27,500 nt of DNA from Paulinella micropora (GCA_019918135.1 WBZZ01006734.1:75001-102500), one strand, 5' to 3'; positions 9,537-18,584 are shown, numbered from the stretch's first letter. Translations and numbers: made by a program. Notes: generated by a model not told the origin, from the letters alone.

Positions 9537-10772
9537 TTATTTTTTTTCGGATTGCTTCTTTAATCGCTCACTTCGTCTTAAAATCGGCTCTTCGTTGTTC
9601 TTCTTTCTTGGTTTCATTTTGCCCGCCTCGTGTGGTTGTTTGCCTTTTGCTATATCGCTTATAAATTTCGCTTTCATACTTCCTACCCGTGCAAAATCTC
9701 TTATTTTTCTGTTGCTTATGTTGATTTTTTGGTCCTTCATTGCTTTTATTATCGCTAAGGCGTCTATGACATCTTTTGGAAGGTTCGCATTCAGCCCCGC
9801 TACCTTGTCCTCTAATGTGTTTATTTTGTTTTCTAATTTGTCCAGGGCTTGCCGTGCTTGCGGTTCGGTTGCTATTGCGGGGATTCGGGCTTTTATGTTC
9901 GCATAATTTCGGCTCGCCTCGCTTTCTTCTACGTGTCCTAATACTTTGCTTAAAAATATGCTTCTGTCCATATTCGCGGGGGCGTATTCTCTATAAGCTA
10001 AGGCCCCGTAAATTTTGCGGGCTAAATGACTGCTAGCTTTTTCGTCGTTGAATAATTCCCGCATTCGTTTTGCTATTCTCGCATCGTATTTATTTGTTAA
10101 AGCTTGGTTCGTTTTTTCTTTGTCTTCGTCTGTCAGTGTCTCCCGCACTGCTTGCCAGGCTGTCCGCATATCATTATATGAAATATGGATTAAGGGTATT
10201 TCAATATTAGATATTGCCCCCTTTTTGTCTTTGGCTACTTTATCAATAACTATATAGCCTTTTTGCTCTTTTGCTTCTGGTGGTGTGCCCGTAATTCTTA
10301 AAACTTCAATTAATCGGCGCCCCGTGGCTAATTGTAATAATATTATAAGGTCTGTCATTTTTTTTGACTTGTTCAGGGTATCCATAATTTTGAAAACCTC
10401 TGCGGGCTCGTAATTCTTGATTTCTTTTAAATTCTTGTTTCGCTGTTTAATTTGTGTTGTTGCCTTTTTGGTTCGTTCTTCGTCCGTTAATTTCAATTCT
10501 TTGTTAATTTCGGCTTCTTTGGTCGGGTGCTGTTCTTTGAATGCCTTTCTTAACCTTGTTAAATAACTGTCTTTTGTATTTACTTTCTCAATGTGTTGAA
10601 GTGTGCTTAAAACCCATTTTAAATTTTTTTTTAAATATGTTTGATTGCCTCCTTTTTTCTGTATAAGGTCTATTAATAATATTATCAGGCTATCAGAATA
10701 ATTTTTAGTTATTGCCCTTATTTTGTCTTTAAGGTCTTCATCGTCCTTATAATCTATCGTTTTGAAATCCAT
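9537..10772 (-). CDS. Tyrosine recombinase resembling telomere resolvase (protelomerase)
   Basis: The 411-residue protein begins at an ATG directly after a leader that is duplicated in front of the next gene. An N-terminal helical part (1-120) is followed by a tyrosine-recombinase core: LATGRRLIEVL with arginine 152/153, a candidate lysine in KVAKDKK (about 179-184), SSHLARKIYG with H249 and R252, VLGH with H280, and a tyrosine at 290. The order R-K-H..R-H-Y, the GRR..E motif, the HLARKIYG box and the VLGH...Y ending fit telomere resolvases better than ordinary integrases. A short coiled coil (about 305-326), a helix-turn-helix-like stretch (about 337-372) and a very basic tail follow. Such enzymes cut a palindromic site and rejoin the strands as closed hairpins. 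That would suit the palindromic architecture here. A crypton-like or integrase role remains possible. Confidence 0.75.
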   Translation of the reverse strand: MDFKTIDYKDDEDLKDKIRAITKNYSDSLIILLIDLIQKKGGNQTYLKKNLKWVLSTLQHIEKVNTKDSYLTRLRKAFKEQHPTKEAEINKELKLTDEERTKKATTQIKQRNKNLKEIKNYEPAEVFKIMDTLNKSKKMTDLIILLQLATGRRLIEVLRITGTPPEAKEQKGYIVIDKVAKDKKGAISNIEIPLIHISYNDMRTAWQAVRETLTDEDKEKTNQALTNKYDARIAKRMRELFNDEKASSHLARKIYGALAYREYAPANMDRSIFLSKVLGHVEESEASRNYANIKARIPAIATEPQARQALDKLENKINTLEDKVAGLNANLPKDVIDALAIIKAMKDQKINISNRKIRDFARVGSMKAKFISDIAKGKQPHEAGKMKPRKKNNEEPILRRSERLKKQSEKK

Positions 10773-10836
10773 TTTTTGCCGTGCCTCTTTTCCTCCGTGT
10801 CTATATATAATGTCTATATATTATATGTTTAAATAT
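10769..10836 (-). promoter_or_regulatory. Duplicated TATA-containing leader, copy before the recombinase
   Basis: Read on the minus strand, the segment holds two TATATAGAC elements followed by GGAGGAAAAGAGGCACGG and CAAAAAATGG at the start codon. A copy of about 68 bp, with about two mismatches, precedes the 76-residue gene at 11142-11210. Such close identity in A/T-rich non-coding DNA suggests a shared promoter and 5' leader, or a recent duplication of it. It also fixes the start codon of the recombinase. Confidence 0.6.
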
Positions 10837-10914
10837 ATTTAGATAAAAAAATAATTAATTAATTGATTTTGCTTATAAGTGCCGTTTTTTAATTGGTTCA
10901 ATGATATCAGATAT

Positions 10915-11145
10915 TTAATCTAATTTCTCATTCAGCCACGGGTAGCCCTTTTTATGGTTTTCTGTTGCTGTGTCTATAATTTCGCTTACTGTTGTAATAT
11001 CTTTATATAATTCTGCTGTATCCTTTATCTCGTATTGCTTTTTTAAGTCTCGTAAAGTCATTAATAAGCCCTTTATCATTGTTTCATTTTGTTTCAATTT
11101 CATATTGTAAATGAAGAAATAATTGTTATCTTCTAAGCCTTCCAT
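10915..11145 (-). CDS. Small helical protein of unknown function
   Basis: This 76-residue protein starts at an ATG that follows the second copy of the duplicated leader, which strongly supports the frame. The sequence is helical and charged (MKLKQNETMIKGLLMTLRDL, EIKDTAELYKDITTVSEIID), with no cysteine clusters, membrane segment or recognisable motif. It stands between the recombinase and the AT-hook gene, all on the minus strand. Sharing the recombinase's leader suggests the two are expressed together, perhaps as a partner or regulator; that is inference. I do not recognise a family. Confidence 0.6.
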   Translation of the reverse strand: MEGLEDNNYFFIYNMKLKQNETMIKGLLMTLRDLKKQYEIKDTAELYKDITTVSEIIDTATENHKKGYPWLNEKLD

Positions 11146-11210
11146 TTTTTGCCGTGCCTCTTTTCCTCTGTGTCTATATATAATGTCTATATATTTTATG
11201 TTTAAATATA
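11142..11210 (-). promoter_or_regulatory. Duplicated TATA-containing leader, copy before the 76-residue gene
   Basis: This is the second copy of the leader described at 10769-10836, again ending in CAAAAAATGGA at the start codon. The matching stretch covers the TATATAGAC pair and the purine-rich GGAAAAGAGGCACGG. The two visible differences are one base in the GGAGG/AGAGG area and one in the TATAATATA/TAAAATATA area. Confidence 0.6.
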
Positions 11211-11264
11211 TTAATTATAAAATTACAAAAAAAAAAAAGCACTATATCAATTATTACAGCCTTT

Positions 11265-11750
11265 TTAAACAGCCCCCGCCTCGTCTGCTGTTGGTTGCTG
11301 TAAATTGGGGCCGTATAACCTTATTAGGGTTTCTTTTATGGTTGTTATGTCTAATTCTTTAAAAATTCTAGTTAGGGTTTCAAACTCTTGAAGGGTTATA
11401 TTTTCCGTGTTATCGTCAAAAGCCTGTTTTATGTCGTTTATTCTCTTTTGTTTCTTCTGTGTGCTTTCTGGGCTGTCCTGTATATTCTGCCGTTTTTTCT
11501 CTGGCCGTTTGTGGTATGTTAAAGTATGTTTATAATATACCGTCTGGCCCTCCTTATTCTTCCTCGGTAGGTATTGGTAATAATACGATATGCCGTTTTT
11601 AACTTCCATTTCAAACGGTGGTTTATATGTTAATCCCCGCTTACCACTGCCCGCGGGCCTTCCTCGTCCCCGCTTTTTTATTTCTGGCTGTGGTTGGGCC
11701 GTTTCTTCTGGGATTTGTGGTTGTTGCGGTGTGTCTGCTTGTGCTGTCAT
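11265..11750 (-). CDS. AT-hook protein sharing its core domain with the 89-residue gene
   Basis: This is a 161-residue protein. A Pro/Gln-rich start (1-23) leads to KKRGRGRPAGSGKRG (about 25-39), a classic AT-hook that would bind the minor groove of A/T-rich DNA. The core from about 44 to 135 (PPFEMEVKNGISYYYQYLP, KEGQTVYYKHTLTYHK, then a basic helix and ITLQEFETLTRIF) aligns by eye with the 89-residue protein at 16384-16653: PPNEKIIADGKTTYIKYYP, KDGNISFNKFTFTK, LKIADLETINNLL. The two are probably paralogues with or without the AT-hook. The gene is divergent from the primase-helicase, with a TATATATAGACC box about 12-20 bp before the ATG. DNA binding is supported by the AT-hook; the rest is unassigned. 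Confidence 0.75.
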   Translation of the reverse strand: MTAQADTPQQPQIPEETAQPQPEIKKRGRGRPAGSGKRGLTYKPPFEMEVKNGISYYYQYLPRKNKEGQTVYYKHTLTYHKRPEKKRQNIQDSPESTQKKQKRINDIKQAFDDNTENITLQEFETLTRIFKELDITTIKETLIRLYGPNLQQPTADEAGAV

Positions 11751-11809
11751 TTTGTATCGGTCTATATATACTATATTTTATAAATTCATATAAATAAATA
11801 TTTAATATG

Positions 11810-11834
11810 TTTTTTCTATATAGAATATTTTGAT
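11810..11834 (+). promoter_or_regulatory. TTTTTTCTATATA promoter-like box before the primase-helicase
   Basis: TTTTTTCTATATAGAATATTTTGATTAAT lies about 80-105 bp before the ATG of the primase-helicase. A closely similar box precedes the 113-residue gene (17021-17045 in the left arm, minus strand; 21752-21780 in the right arm). A shorter version precedes the 89-residue gene (16332-16346). Recurrence in the same orientation before three genes supports a promoter. A mirror copy is at about 26958-26982. Confidence 0.55.
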
Positions 11835-11913
11835 TAATTCTCGGCGACATTTTTTATAAATAATTAATTTAATTTAAACAAAAAAAAATATAATGGTTAT
11901 TATATAGCTTTTG

Positions 11914-14900
11914 ATGATGATGAAACAAGAACACGTAGAGCCCGATACCCTACACCATAGTGGGGCCGACCCTTTAAAAGAAAATAAAAAAATCATAAAG
12001 ATGCGGGAGACGGTTAGATACTATGACAAAATGAAAACAAAAAAAGAAGATTACAAAACGGCAACCCCCGATGAGCTTTATGACATTTTAAACGAAGCAA
12101 AAAACCCGACCATTTACGAGAGTATAGAAGACGGGGTGAAACCTTATGCGGATTATGAAAAAGACTTTAAGACAAAAAAAGAAATGGAAGCAAACAAAGC
12201 GACAATTAAAAATTTTATAATAAATGAGTTTTCAAGGGTTTTTGGATGTAGCCCCGATAAAATAGCCGTATTAGAAGCACACGGAAAAAAGGGCCGTTTA
12301 TGGCGGTTATCTTATCATTTAATATCATATGAGGCCCAGCCGATGGCTGACGGGTTAGAGGTTAAACAACTTATAGAGGCCGACAATAAAGCGGGATTTG
12401 ATGAGGCCCCATATAAAGCTTATGGCCGACGGCAATTATTTAGAACCGTTTTAAGCACCAAAGAAGACGAGAACCGACCATTTATAAGGACCGATAAACC
12501 ATTAACAAAAGAGAATTTTAAAGAGTGTTTAATATCGGCCGTGGGCGAATATGAGATAAATGAAGAAACGGAAGACACGGCCCGAGCATTGATAAACGGG
12601 GGGCAAATAGAGGCAGACCCGACGGGCGAACACACGGGCGACCATAAAGAACAAATAGACAGGGCGGAACAATGGGCCGACGATAAAAAAAGGGAAATCA
12701 AAAACGGGGGCCTTTTACTTACTAAGGCCGATATAGAGGCAATACAGGCGGGCGAACTAAAAATAGAAGGTTTATCAATACTAAAAAAAGCTTTTAACGG
12801 GTTAGAGAAATACAGGCCCGACATATTCAAAAATATAGGAGGAGTTAAAGACATAATAAAAAACGACGACGGGACATTATATATATTTTTCAAGAGGTTA
12901 AGGGCGGGATATTGTAAAATACATAATAGGACACACACGGCGGACAACTGCGACACGGTGTTTATAAAAAAAGGGCTATGTTTTTATTCTTGTATAAAAC
13001 AACCCGTCGGCCAGTTTTACCCGCTTTTTAAAGTTGAAAAGGAAATAAAGCAGAAACAATTTATAGAGAAATGTGCGAAGAATAAAACAAAATTATATAA
13101 CGATACTATAGAGCATTTTATAAATTTATACGAATTTGAAAATATGAAACAATCCCGCGAAAAATGGTGCGCCAATATACAGGGGCTATTATACAGTATG
13201 ACGGCAGAAAAAAAAGGGGACCGCCAGTTAATAGGCCTTCGTAGCAATTTGGGCACGGGTAAAAGTGTGGCACTTATGAAGGCTATTAAAAAATACACGG
13301 ACGAGAACCCAGACGGCAAAATTTTAATAATAACACAACGAATAATTTTAAGTAAGCAGAACGCCCGAGAGCTTAAAAAATTAGGGTTTTTCTGTTATCT
13401 GGACCGCGAGGGAAACGAGCTTATAACAAATAAAAAAAGTATAGTCCAATTAGATAGCCTTAATTATTTAAGCTGGAATATTAAAAATGACCCGATAGGA
13501 CTTATTATAATAGACGAGGCCGACCAGGCGCTGAGACATTTAAACGCGGACACATTCAAGAACAACCCGAAAGCCGACCACAATTTAAAAACCCTTTATG
13601 CCGTATTGAAAAATACTAAAAAATTAATTCTAATGTCTGGAAACTTAACGGCCGACAATGTGAAAGACTGGGAGCAGATGGCGGGCGACGATTTAAAAAC
13701 AAAGATATTTAGAAACGACAGCCGAGCACACCATAGGCCATTTAAAATACTGATGGGGCAAAATAAAGAACAAATCATAAAAGACATATGGGGCAGTCTA
13801 GACAAAAAAGAACGGGTTTATTTAGCTTCAAATATAAGTATTGATAAATTAAAAGCTATATTTGAATATTTAACAAAAGGCCGAAATATTAAGGCCCTTT
13901 TAATTACTACGGACACAATAAACGAACCCGAAGTTAACGAAGCCTTAGAAGGTAATATAAATGAGATATGGAGCAAATATGATTTTATAGCCGTTTCCCC
14001 GTGTGTTCAATCTGCGGTAAGTTATGATACAGAGAACCATTTTAACAAAATTTACGGATTATTCACGAACGGGAGCAACAGTAGCGGGGACGCCTGCCAA
14101 ATGTTAAGGCGGATTAGATACCCAACGAGCGACGAAATTTTAGTAAATATAGACCAAATAAACATAGAACGGCCGACCAATTACGAAGACATATTAGCGG
14201 GGATTTATAGCGACCAGGACGGATTATTAAAAGGGTTAAAAAAGTTTTTAGAGCTACGAGAGCTAGACCCGAGCACACTACGGCCCGCTGTTGATACTGC
14301 TCACCCCTACCCTAAATTAATAGCAAAATTAACGGCCCAGGACAACAACGACAAAAACAATTATTTAGAAAATTTTATAAAAAACCAGATAATTTACGGT
14401 AATACAGTTGAAAATGTGCCAGACGATAACCAGGAAGAAAACAGAGAGGCAATAAAAACAAACTTAAAGACGACCGAAGCCCGATTAGAGAAAGAACAGG
14501 CCGAAGAACTGGCGAAGGCTAAGGGAATAACACAGGAGGAGGCCGAAAAGATATTTAAGAAGGCAAAGGCACAACCCGCCGACATAACGAAAGAAGATAA
14601 AGCACAAATTAAAAAATATTGTTTAAAAACCGCTTACAAATTAGAAAAATACCCGACCGCGAGCGAATGGTATATAGAATATGGAGACGAAGCGAAAATT
14701 AGACAATATAAGAATTTAACGAGATTTTATAATAATAATGTTTTTAGCTTTGATAACGGGTTAGAAGAAGTTAAAGATAGTGATTTTTATAAAGCCTATA
14801 ATAGACTTAATAAGGATGAAGACGGAGTAATTAACGACGACGGCAAAACCTGGGCGATTAAGAGTATAGGAATAAAAGCAGAATACAATAAACAGCATTT

Positions 14901-15354
14901 AGTAATAAACATATTCAAAAAATTAGGTTTTGAAACATTCCACGACGGCCGAACGATAAGCCGAGCCGACTTAATAAAAAAATTAAAAGAGATACACGAT
15001 GAACATTTAACGAACCCGCAGGAGCTTATAGTAAAATTAAAGAAGGAACGGCGAAAGGCCCAGGCGATAGCCGATTTAAAAGCAGATAGTTAAACATTTT
15101 TAAACCATATCTTAAAATTTATCAACGGATTAACGGGCGACTTATACGGGGTTAAAGTTGTAGCGACTGACAAACACAGCAAATATTACAAGTTAGAGGG
15201 CCCCGTTAATAAATCATTTATAAGAAATAAAAACAGCGATTTTATACCAGTTTTAGGAGATACGGCGACCACGGAAGACCCCGCCGAACCGTCTATAATG
15301 GAATGTATGGAACAGTTAGAAAAATTGGTATTAGCTAAAAAAGAGCTTAAATAA
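11914..15354 (+). pseudogene. Primase-helicase, left copy, cut by a TAA at 15091
   Basis: This is the left-arm copy of the element's largest gene. It is open from the ATG at 11914 to a TAA at 15091-15093, where the right copy has AAA (lysine). The remaining 87 codons, to the natural stop at 15352-15354, are still open. The product is about 1059 residues and keeps all recognised domains: a primase-like N-terminus, a zinc-binding segment and a UL9-like helicase. It may therefore still function. Compared with the right copy it has one extra codon (KKEDYK against KKDYK) and a few substitutions. It is transcribed toward the palindrome centre. The domain description is given under the intact copy at 23441-26878. 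Confidence 0.8.
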
Positions 15355-15467
15355 TTTATGTCTGTATATTGTGTTTAAATATTTTATGTCCGTATATAAA
15401 AAAACACGGGCATTTTTTGAAGTTGTTTAAAAAAGGGGGTTAGCAATGTTTAGAGCCGTTTTTAGGT

Positions 15468-15519
15468 ATGGGGCGACCGACAGTTATTATTATAGAAAAT
15501 TTGATGGCGGTCGCCCCAT
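15468..15519. other. GGGGCGACCG stem-loop, repeat copy 1
   Basis: ATGGGGCGACCG at 15468-15479 pairs perfectly with CGGTCGCCCCAT at 15508-15519 around a 28-nt loop. The loop differs between copies while the stem is conserved, which argues for selection on the stem. The word GCGACCGACAG also heads the iterons at 16081-16243. It is unlikely to be a simple terminator, given its repetition and the shared word. Confidence 0.75.
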
Positions 15520-15730
15520 TGTTAAAACTAGCCTTTTGAAGTGTTTAGGGCCGTTTTTTGATATGGTGAAAAATGGGTGTGTTTTTTTTGTAGTGGGTAA
15601 AAAAAGAGCTTAAATAATTTATGTCTGTATATTGTGTTTAAATATTTTATGTCCGTATATAAAAAAACACGGGCATTTTTTGAAGTTGTTTAAAAAAAGG
15701 GGTTAGCAATGTTTAGAGCCGTTTTTAGGT

Positions 15731-15782
15731 ATGGGGCGACCGACAGTTATTATTATAGGAAGATTGCTGGCGGTCGCCCCAT
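15731..15782. other. GGGGCGACCG stem-loop, repeat copy 2
   Basis: The 12-bp stem is identical to copy 1, with arms 15731-15742 and 15771-15782 and a 28-nt loop. The loop carries base changes relative to copy 1 near its 3' side (AGGAAGATTGCTGG against AGAAAATTTGATGG). Confidence 0.75.
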
Positions 15783-16019
15783 TGTTAAAACTAGCCTTTT
15801 AGAGTGTTTAGGGCCGTTTTTTGATATGGTTGAAAAATGGGTGTGTTTTTTTTGTAGTGGGTAAAAAAAAAGCCGTTGGAGTGTTTAGGACCGTTTTTAG
15901 ATATGGTTGAAAATGGGCGAGTTTTTTTTATGTCGTCGTCATCTTCATTTTATATTAGGGTAGATATATTTTTTAATAAGTAAAAAGGGGTTTGAAATAT
16001 TAAACCTTTTGCCAGATTT

Positions 16020-16275
16020 TTAGGGGATAACGGCCCCAACCAAGCAAAAAACACACACGACCAAAAAAAAAACACAGGGGGCGACCGACAGCCGACCATT
16101 AAAAACGGGAGATAACGGCCAACCGACGGCGAACACACAGACGACAAAAAAACACATTAAGCCGACCGACAGCCAACCATTAAAAATGGGGGATAACGGC
16201 CAACCGACGGCAAACAATAAAAACACAGGGGGCGACCGACAGCGGACCCCTAAAAACGGGGGATAACGGCCCGCA
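16020..16275. repeat. Iteron-like repeats, candidate replication origin (left arm)
   Basis: Three copies of a roughly 50-bp unit start at about 16082, 16163 and 16233, spacing 81 and 70 bp. Each reads CGACCGACAGC, then ACC.TTAAAAACGGG or a variant, then GATAACGGCC, then ACCGACGGC or a variant. A fourth partial unit, GGGGATAACGGCCCC, is at about 16022. Clustered repeats next to the stem-loops, between the primase-helicase and small DNA-binding genes, are typical of a replication origin bound by an initiator. The UL9-like helicase is the natural candidate. No replication evidence can be read from sequence alone. Confidence 0.6.
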
Positions 16276-16383
16276 GACACGGAAAAACACAGGGCGCAAT
16301 ATTAAACAATTACATTATTTTTTTTAATTTGTTTTTTCTATATATAAAATTATTAACCAAAATATATAACCAAATTTTCTAAA

Positions 16384-16653
16384 ATGGCAAACATAGACCG
16401 CCCGCCGAACGAAAAGATTATAGCCGACGGCAAAACGACCTATATTAAATATTATCCATACATACACAAAGACGGCAATATCTCTTTTAATAAATTCACA
16501 TTCACGAAGCCGAACAAGCAACAGGAAAAGAAGCAGAAGGCAGACGACCGACAAAAAAAACGGGACCTCATAACAACGATAAGAACGAAGCTAAGGGCAA
16601 ACAACAAAAGCTTAAAAATAGCCGACTTAGAAACAATAAACAATTTATTATAG
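16384..16653 (+). CDS. Small basic protein, paralogue of the AT-hook protein core
   Basis: The 89-residue protein starts at an ATG about 40 bp after a TTTTTTCTATATATAA box. The first half (PPNEKIIADGKTTYIKYYP, KDGNISFNKFTFTK) and the end (LKIADLETINNLL) match the layout of the 161-residue AT-hook protein, without its N-terminal AT-hook. The middle is strongly basic (KPNKQQEKKQKADDRQKKR), suggesting nucleic-acid binding. It stands directly beside the iteron cluster and converges with the 113-residue gene, with 5 bp between the stops. A role in origin binding or packaging is inference. Confidence 0.7.
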   Translation: MANIDRPPNEKIIADGKTTYIKYYPYIHKDGNISFNKFTFTKPNKQQEKKQKADDRQKKRDLITTIRTKLRANNKSLKIADLETINNLL

Positions 16654-16658
16654 GTCTA

Positions 16659-17000
16659 TTACCTCCTCCTCGTTGCAGTCTTTGATAAACTTTTTTTTAA
16701 TATGGTAATAACCGCATATCGGCTTTTATCTTGCTTAGCTCGTGTTTTAATCTCTATGATTAACTCATACACACAATTTTTTTTAAACGGGGGTAAATCC
16801 GATTTTTCACAACGAACACTGATAATATTATTTTTTGTTGTATAAATGGGCAGATATGTGTCGGGCACGATTTCGCCTAATTTCTTTTCTATCTTTGTTA
16901 GCTCGTCGCAGGTTTTCTTGTCTATGGTTTCATTCGTGATAAAACACAAATTGCCGTAAATGTCCTTTTTAAGATATTTCGCCGAAATCGTTTTAGACAT
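16659..17000 (-). CDS. Possible ssDNA-binding protein (left copy), tail in another frame
   Basis: The frame encodes 113 residues and ends in a basic SLSKTATRRR. A run of eight A (minus strand, about 16692-16699) precedes this tail. If the run were nine, the frame would continue to IKDCNEEEVIDL and stop at 16648-16650. An acidic end of that kind is a hallmark of many ssDNA-binding proteins, where it recruits partners. The body (IISVRCEKSDLPPFKKNCVY, SRYAVITIL) has alternating hydrophobic strands compatible with an OB-fold. Both arms show eight A, so either the call is systematically wrong, the protein really ends in RRR, or slippage occurs. A TTTTTTCTATATA box lies about 20-45 bp before the ATG. 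Confidence 0.6.
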   Translation of the reverse strand: MSKTISAKYLKKDIYGNLCFITNETIDKKTCDELTKIEKKLGEIVPDTYLPIYTTKNNIISVRCEKSDLPPFKKNCVYELIIEIKTRAKQDKSRYAVITILKKSLSKTATRRR

Positions 17001-17110
17001 TTTTGATATATATTATTAATCAAAAAAGTTTATATAGAAAAAATAATAAATAAATATTATCATATATTTTATATAAAGAACAAACCAAGCGGAAACAAAA
17101 AAAACGGGTT

Positions 17111-18157
17111 ATGGCTAAATACGAGTGTTTAAAATGTGGGGTCAAATTCAAATCGTTAACGAATTTTGAAGTCCATTTAACAAAAGAACAGAACGACGAC
17201 CTAAAACAATACATTCAAAATTTACGGCGACGGCTTGCGGAACTCTCCGCGGATTATCGCGAGCTCGCAGAAGCATTTGACGAGGCAATAATAAAGGCTA
17301 GGAATTTTAAAAAACAAAGGGACGATGCTTATTATGTTATAGACCAGCACAGAAAGCGGGGCATATACATAGATGACGAATTTAAGGCGGACGACGAAAA
17401 CCCCGTAATATACAACATACCACGAACAGGGGCCCTATATTATATTTTCAGCCATAAGGGCTATAACCGCTTAAAGATTAAGCACGATACGAGGCAAATT
17501 AAGAAAATAGAAGGAATACAAGACAAATTAACCACAAAAGAAAAAGAATTCAAGAAGCTTCAACGGACCAAAAGCAACGAAAAAGACAACCTAGAAAAGA
17601 TTAAAAAATTATATTCTACGGCACTAACAACTATAAAAAACAATGAAGCAACGATAAAGGATTTAAAAGCAAAAGTCCAAAAAAAGGACAATGAAACGGC
17701 AACAACCGCGGACGGCTCGGAAGACGAAGCGGACGACACGGACGACGACACAGCAGACAATACGGACACGACGGCGGACGGCCCAACGGCTACAACAGTA
17801 GGCACGACGGCGGACAGCTCGGCCCACGATACAGCCAACACCACGGAAACCACAGCGGGCATTACTGCGGACGACAAAAAAATATTATATGACTTTGAAA
17901 TATTAAACAAATTCTCTAAAAACCTTATTTACGAAAGAACGGGACGAAAACCCCTTTATATTTCTATATACTACCTAACAACCCTAAGGGGCCTAGACTG
18001 TTATTTTTTAGAAGTGTTCGGCATATCGCTCGCGGACTTCATAGACATATTCAATAAATTAAAGGCTAAACGGCTTACCATAGCTCACCCGCCTATAAAA
18101 AAATTAGATTACGATATAATTAAAACCGTTATTAATTGCTATCAACAACCTGTATAA
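17111..18157 (+). CDS. Coiled-coil protein with N-terminal zinc motif and acidic Thr/Asp linker
   Basis: The 348-residue protein starts at an ATG. The start MAKYECLKCGVKF...FEVHL has C6, C9 and H22, a possible C2H2-like zinc site. Charged helices with heptad-like spacing follow (about 25-65 and 125-195). A low-complexity Thr/Asp/Ala linker (about 196-255, for example DTDDDTADNTDTTADG) leads to a compact C-terminal domain of about 90 residues (ILYDFEILNKFSKNLIYERT to the end). The layout suggests a structural or scaffold DNA-binding protein, but I recognise no family. It faces the 150-residue gene and overlaps its 3' end by 26 bp. An apparent frame inside the linker on the other strand is a by-product of its repeats. 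Confidence 0.8.
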   Translation: MAKYECLKCGVKFKSLTNFEVHLTKEQNDDLKQYIQNLRRRLAELSADYRELAEAFDEAIIKARNFKKQRDDAYYVIDQHRKRGIYIDDEFKADDENPVIYNIPRTGALYYIFSHKGYNRLKIKHDTRQIKKIEGIQDKLTTKEKEFKKLQRTKSNEKDNLEKIKKLYSTALTTIKNNEATIKDLKAKVQKKDNETATTADGSEDEADDTDDDTADNTDTTADGPTATTVGTTADSSAHDTANTTETTAGITADDKKILYDFEILNKFSKNLIYERTGRKPLYISIYYLTTLRGLDCYFLEVFGISLADFIDIFNKLKAKRLTIAHPPIKKLDYDIIKTVINCYQQPV

Positions 18158-18584
18158 GATTTTGTATTAATTCTTTTATACGGTGGTTAATGGCCCTTAC
18201 TAATAGCTCATTATCACGGCCCGCCGTCTTTACTAGCTCGCGGTAGCTGTTGAAAATGCCCTCTAACTCCTCGGCGGGGTCGGTGTCGTCGCCGTTTAAG
18301 CGGTCAAGGGTCTCATTGAATACATCAATTCTTTTTTTGTTTTTGTTCATATATCGGCACGGCTCGCAATTCTTAAACCGTTTCGTTTTATCGGTCAAAA
18401 ACTCGCAACCACACTTAAAGCAAGTTTTAAAAACCAACTTCTCGGCCGTCGCTAAGTCGCGCTCGCTTAGGGGGCTGTCTATGGTTAGCTCTAAATCGTC
18501 GCCCGTCAGTAGTGTTCGCGGTCGGCTCTTCGGTGGTCCTGGTGCTGGTGTTGCTGGTAGCGGGGGTGCCGTTAATATGGACAT
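18132..18584 (-). CDS. Zinc-finger protein with Pro-rich start (left copy)
   Basis: The 150-residue protein has a Pro/Ala-rich N-terminus (about 6-22). Then comes KTCFKCGCEF...NCEPCRYMNKNKKR with cysteines 55, 58, 60, 73 and 76, a zinc-ribbon-like site with a basic end. The C-terminal half is helical (EELEGIFNSYRELVKTAG and AINHRIKELIQNLIQVV). DNA binding or transcription control is plausible from the zinc site, but not proven. It is the last gene of an outward-facing set starting near the palindrome centre. An alternative start in another frame 46 bp upstream would overlap it out of frame and is judged spurious. Confidence 0.75.
   Translation of the reverse strand: MSILTAPPLPATPAPGPPKSRPRTLLTGDDLELTIDSPLSERDLATAEKLVFKTCFKCGCEFLTDKTKRFKNCEPCRYMNKNKKRIDVFNETLDRLNGDDTDPAEELEGIFNSYRELVKTAGRDNELLVRAINHRIKELIQNLIQVVDSN

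Larger units (their letters stand above)
15337..15935. repeat. 263-bp tandem repeat, two full copies and a partial third
   Basis: Copy 1 starts at about 15337, copy 2 at about 15600 and a partial tail copy at about 15872-15935. The unit contains the last codons and stop of the primase-helicase gene (GAGCTTAAATAA at 15343 and again at 15606), a TATATAAAAAAACACGGGC block, the stem-loop described separately, and repeated GGGCCGTTTTTTGATATGG. The second and third copies of the gene end are non-coding. The unit probably arose by unequal duplication of the gene's 3' flank. It sits next to the iterons and may be part of the origin. Confidence 0.9.

Noticed and set aside
9376..10257. Plus-strand frames opposite the tyrosine recombinase
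   Set aside because: The minus strand carries a clear recombinase over the same stretch; these frames are hydrophobic antisense by-products.
11641..11850. A 69-codon minus-strand frame starting MSPRINQ, with a mirror copy at 26942-27151
   Set aside because: It overlaps the AT-hook gene in another frame, crosses its promoter region and has no protein-like pattern.
16020..16280. Possible coding frames or a CRISPR array in the iteron region
   Set aside because: The repeats are about 50 bp with unequal 70-81 bp spacing and no spacer-repeat regularity; frames there have repetitive PPF/VGWPLSP products only.
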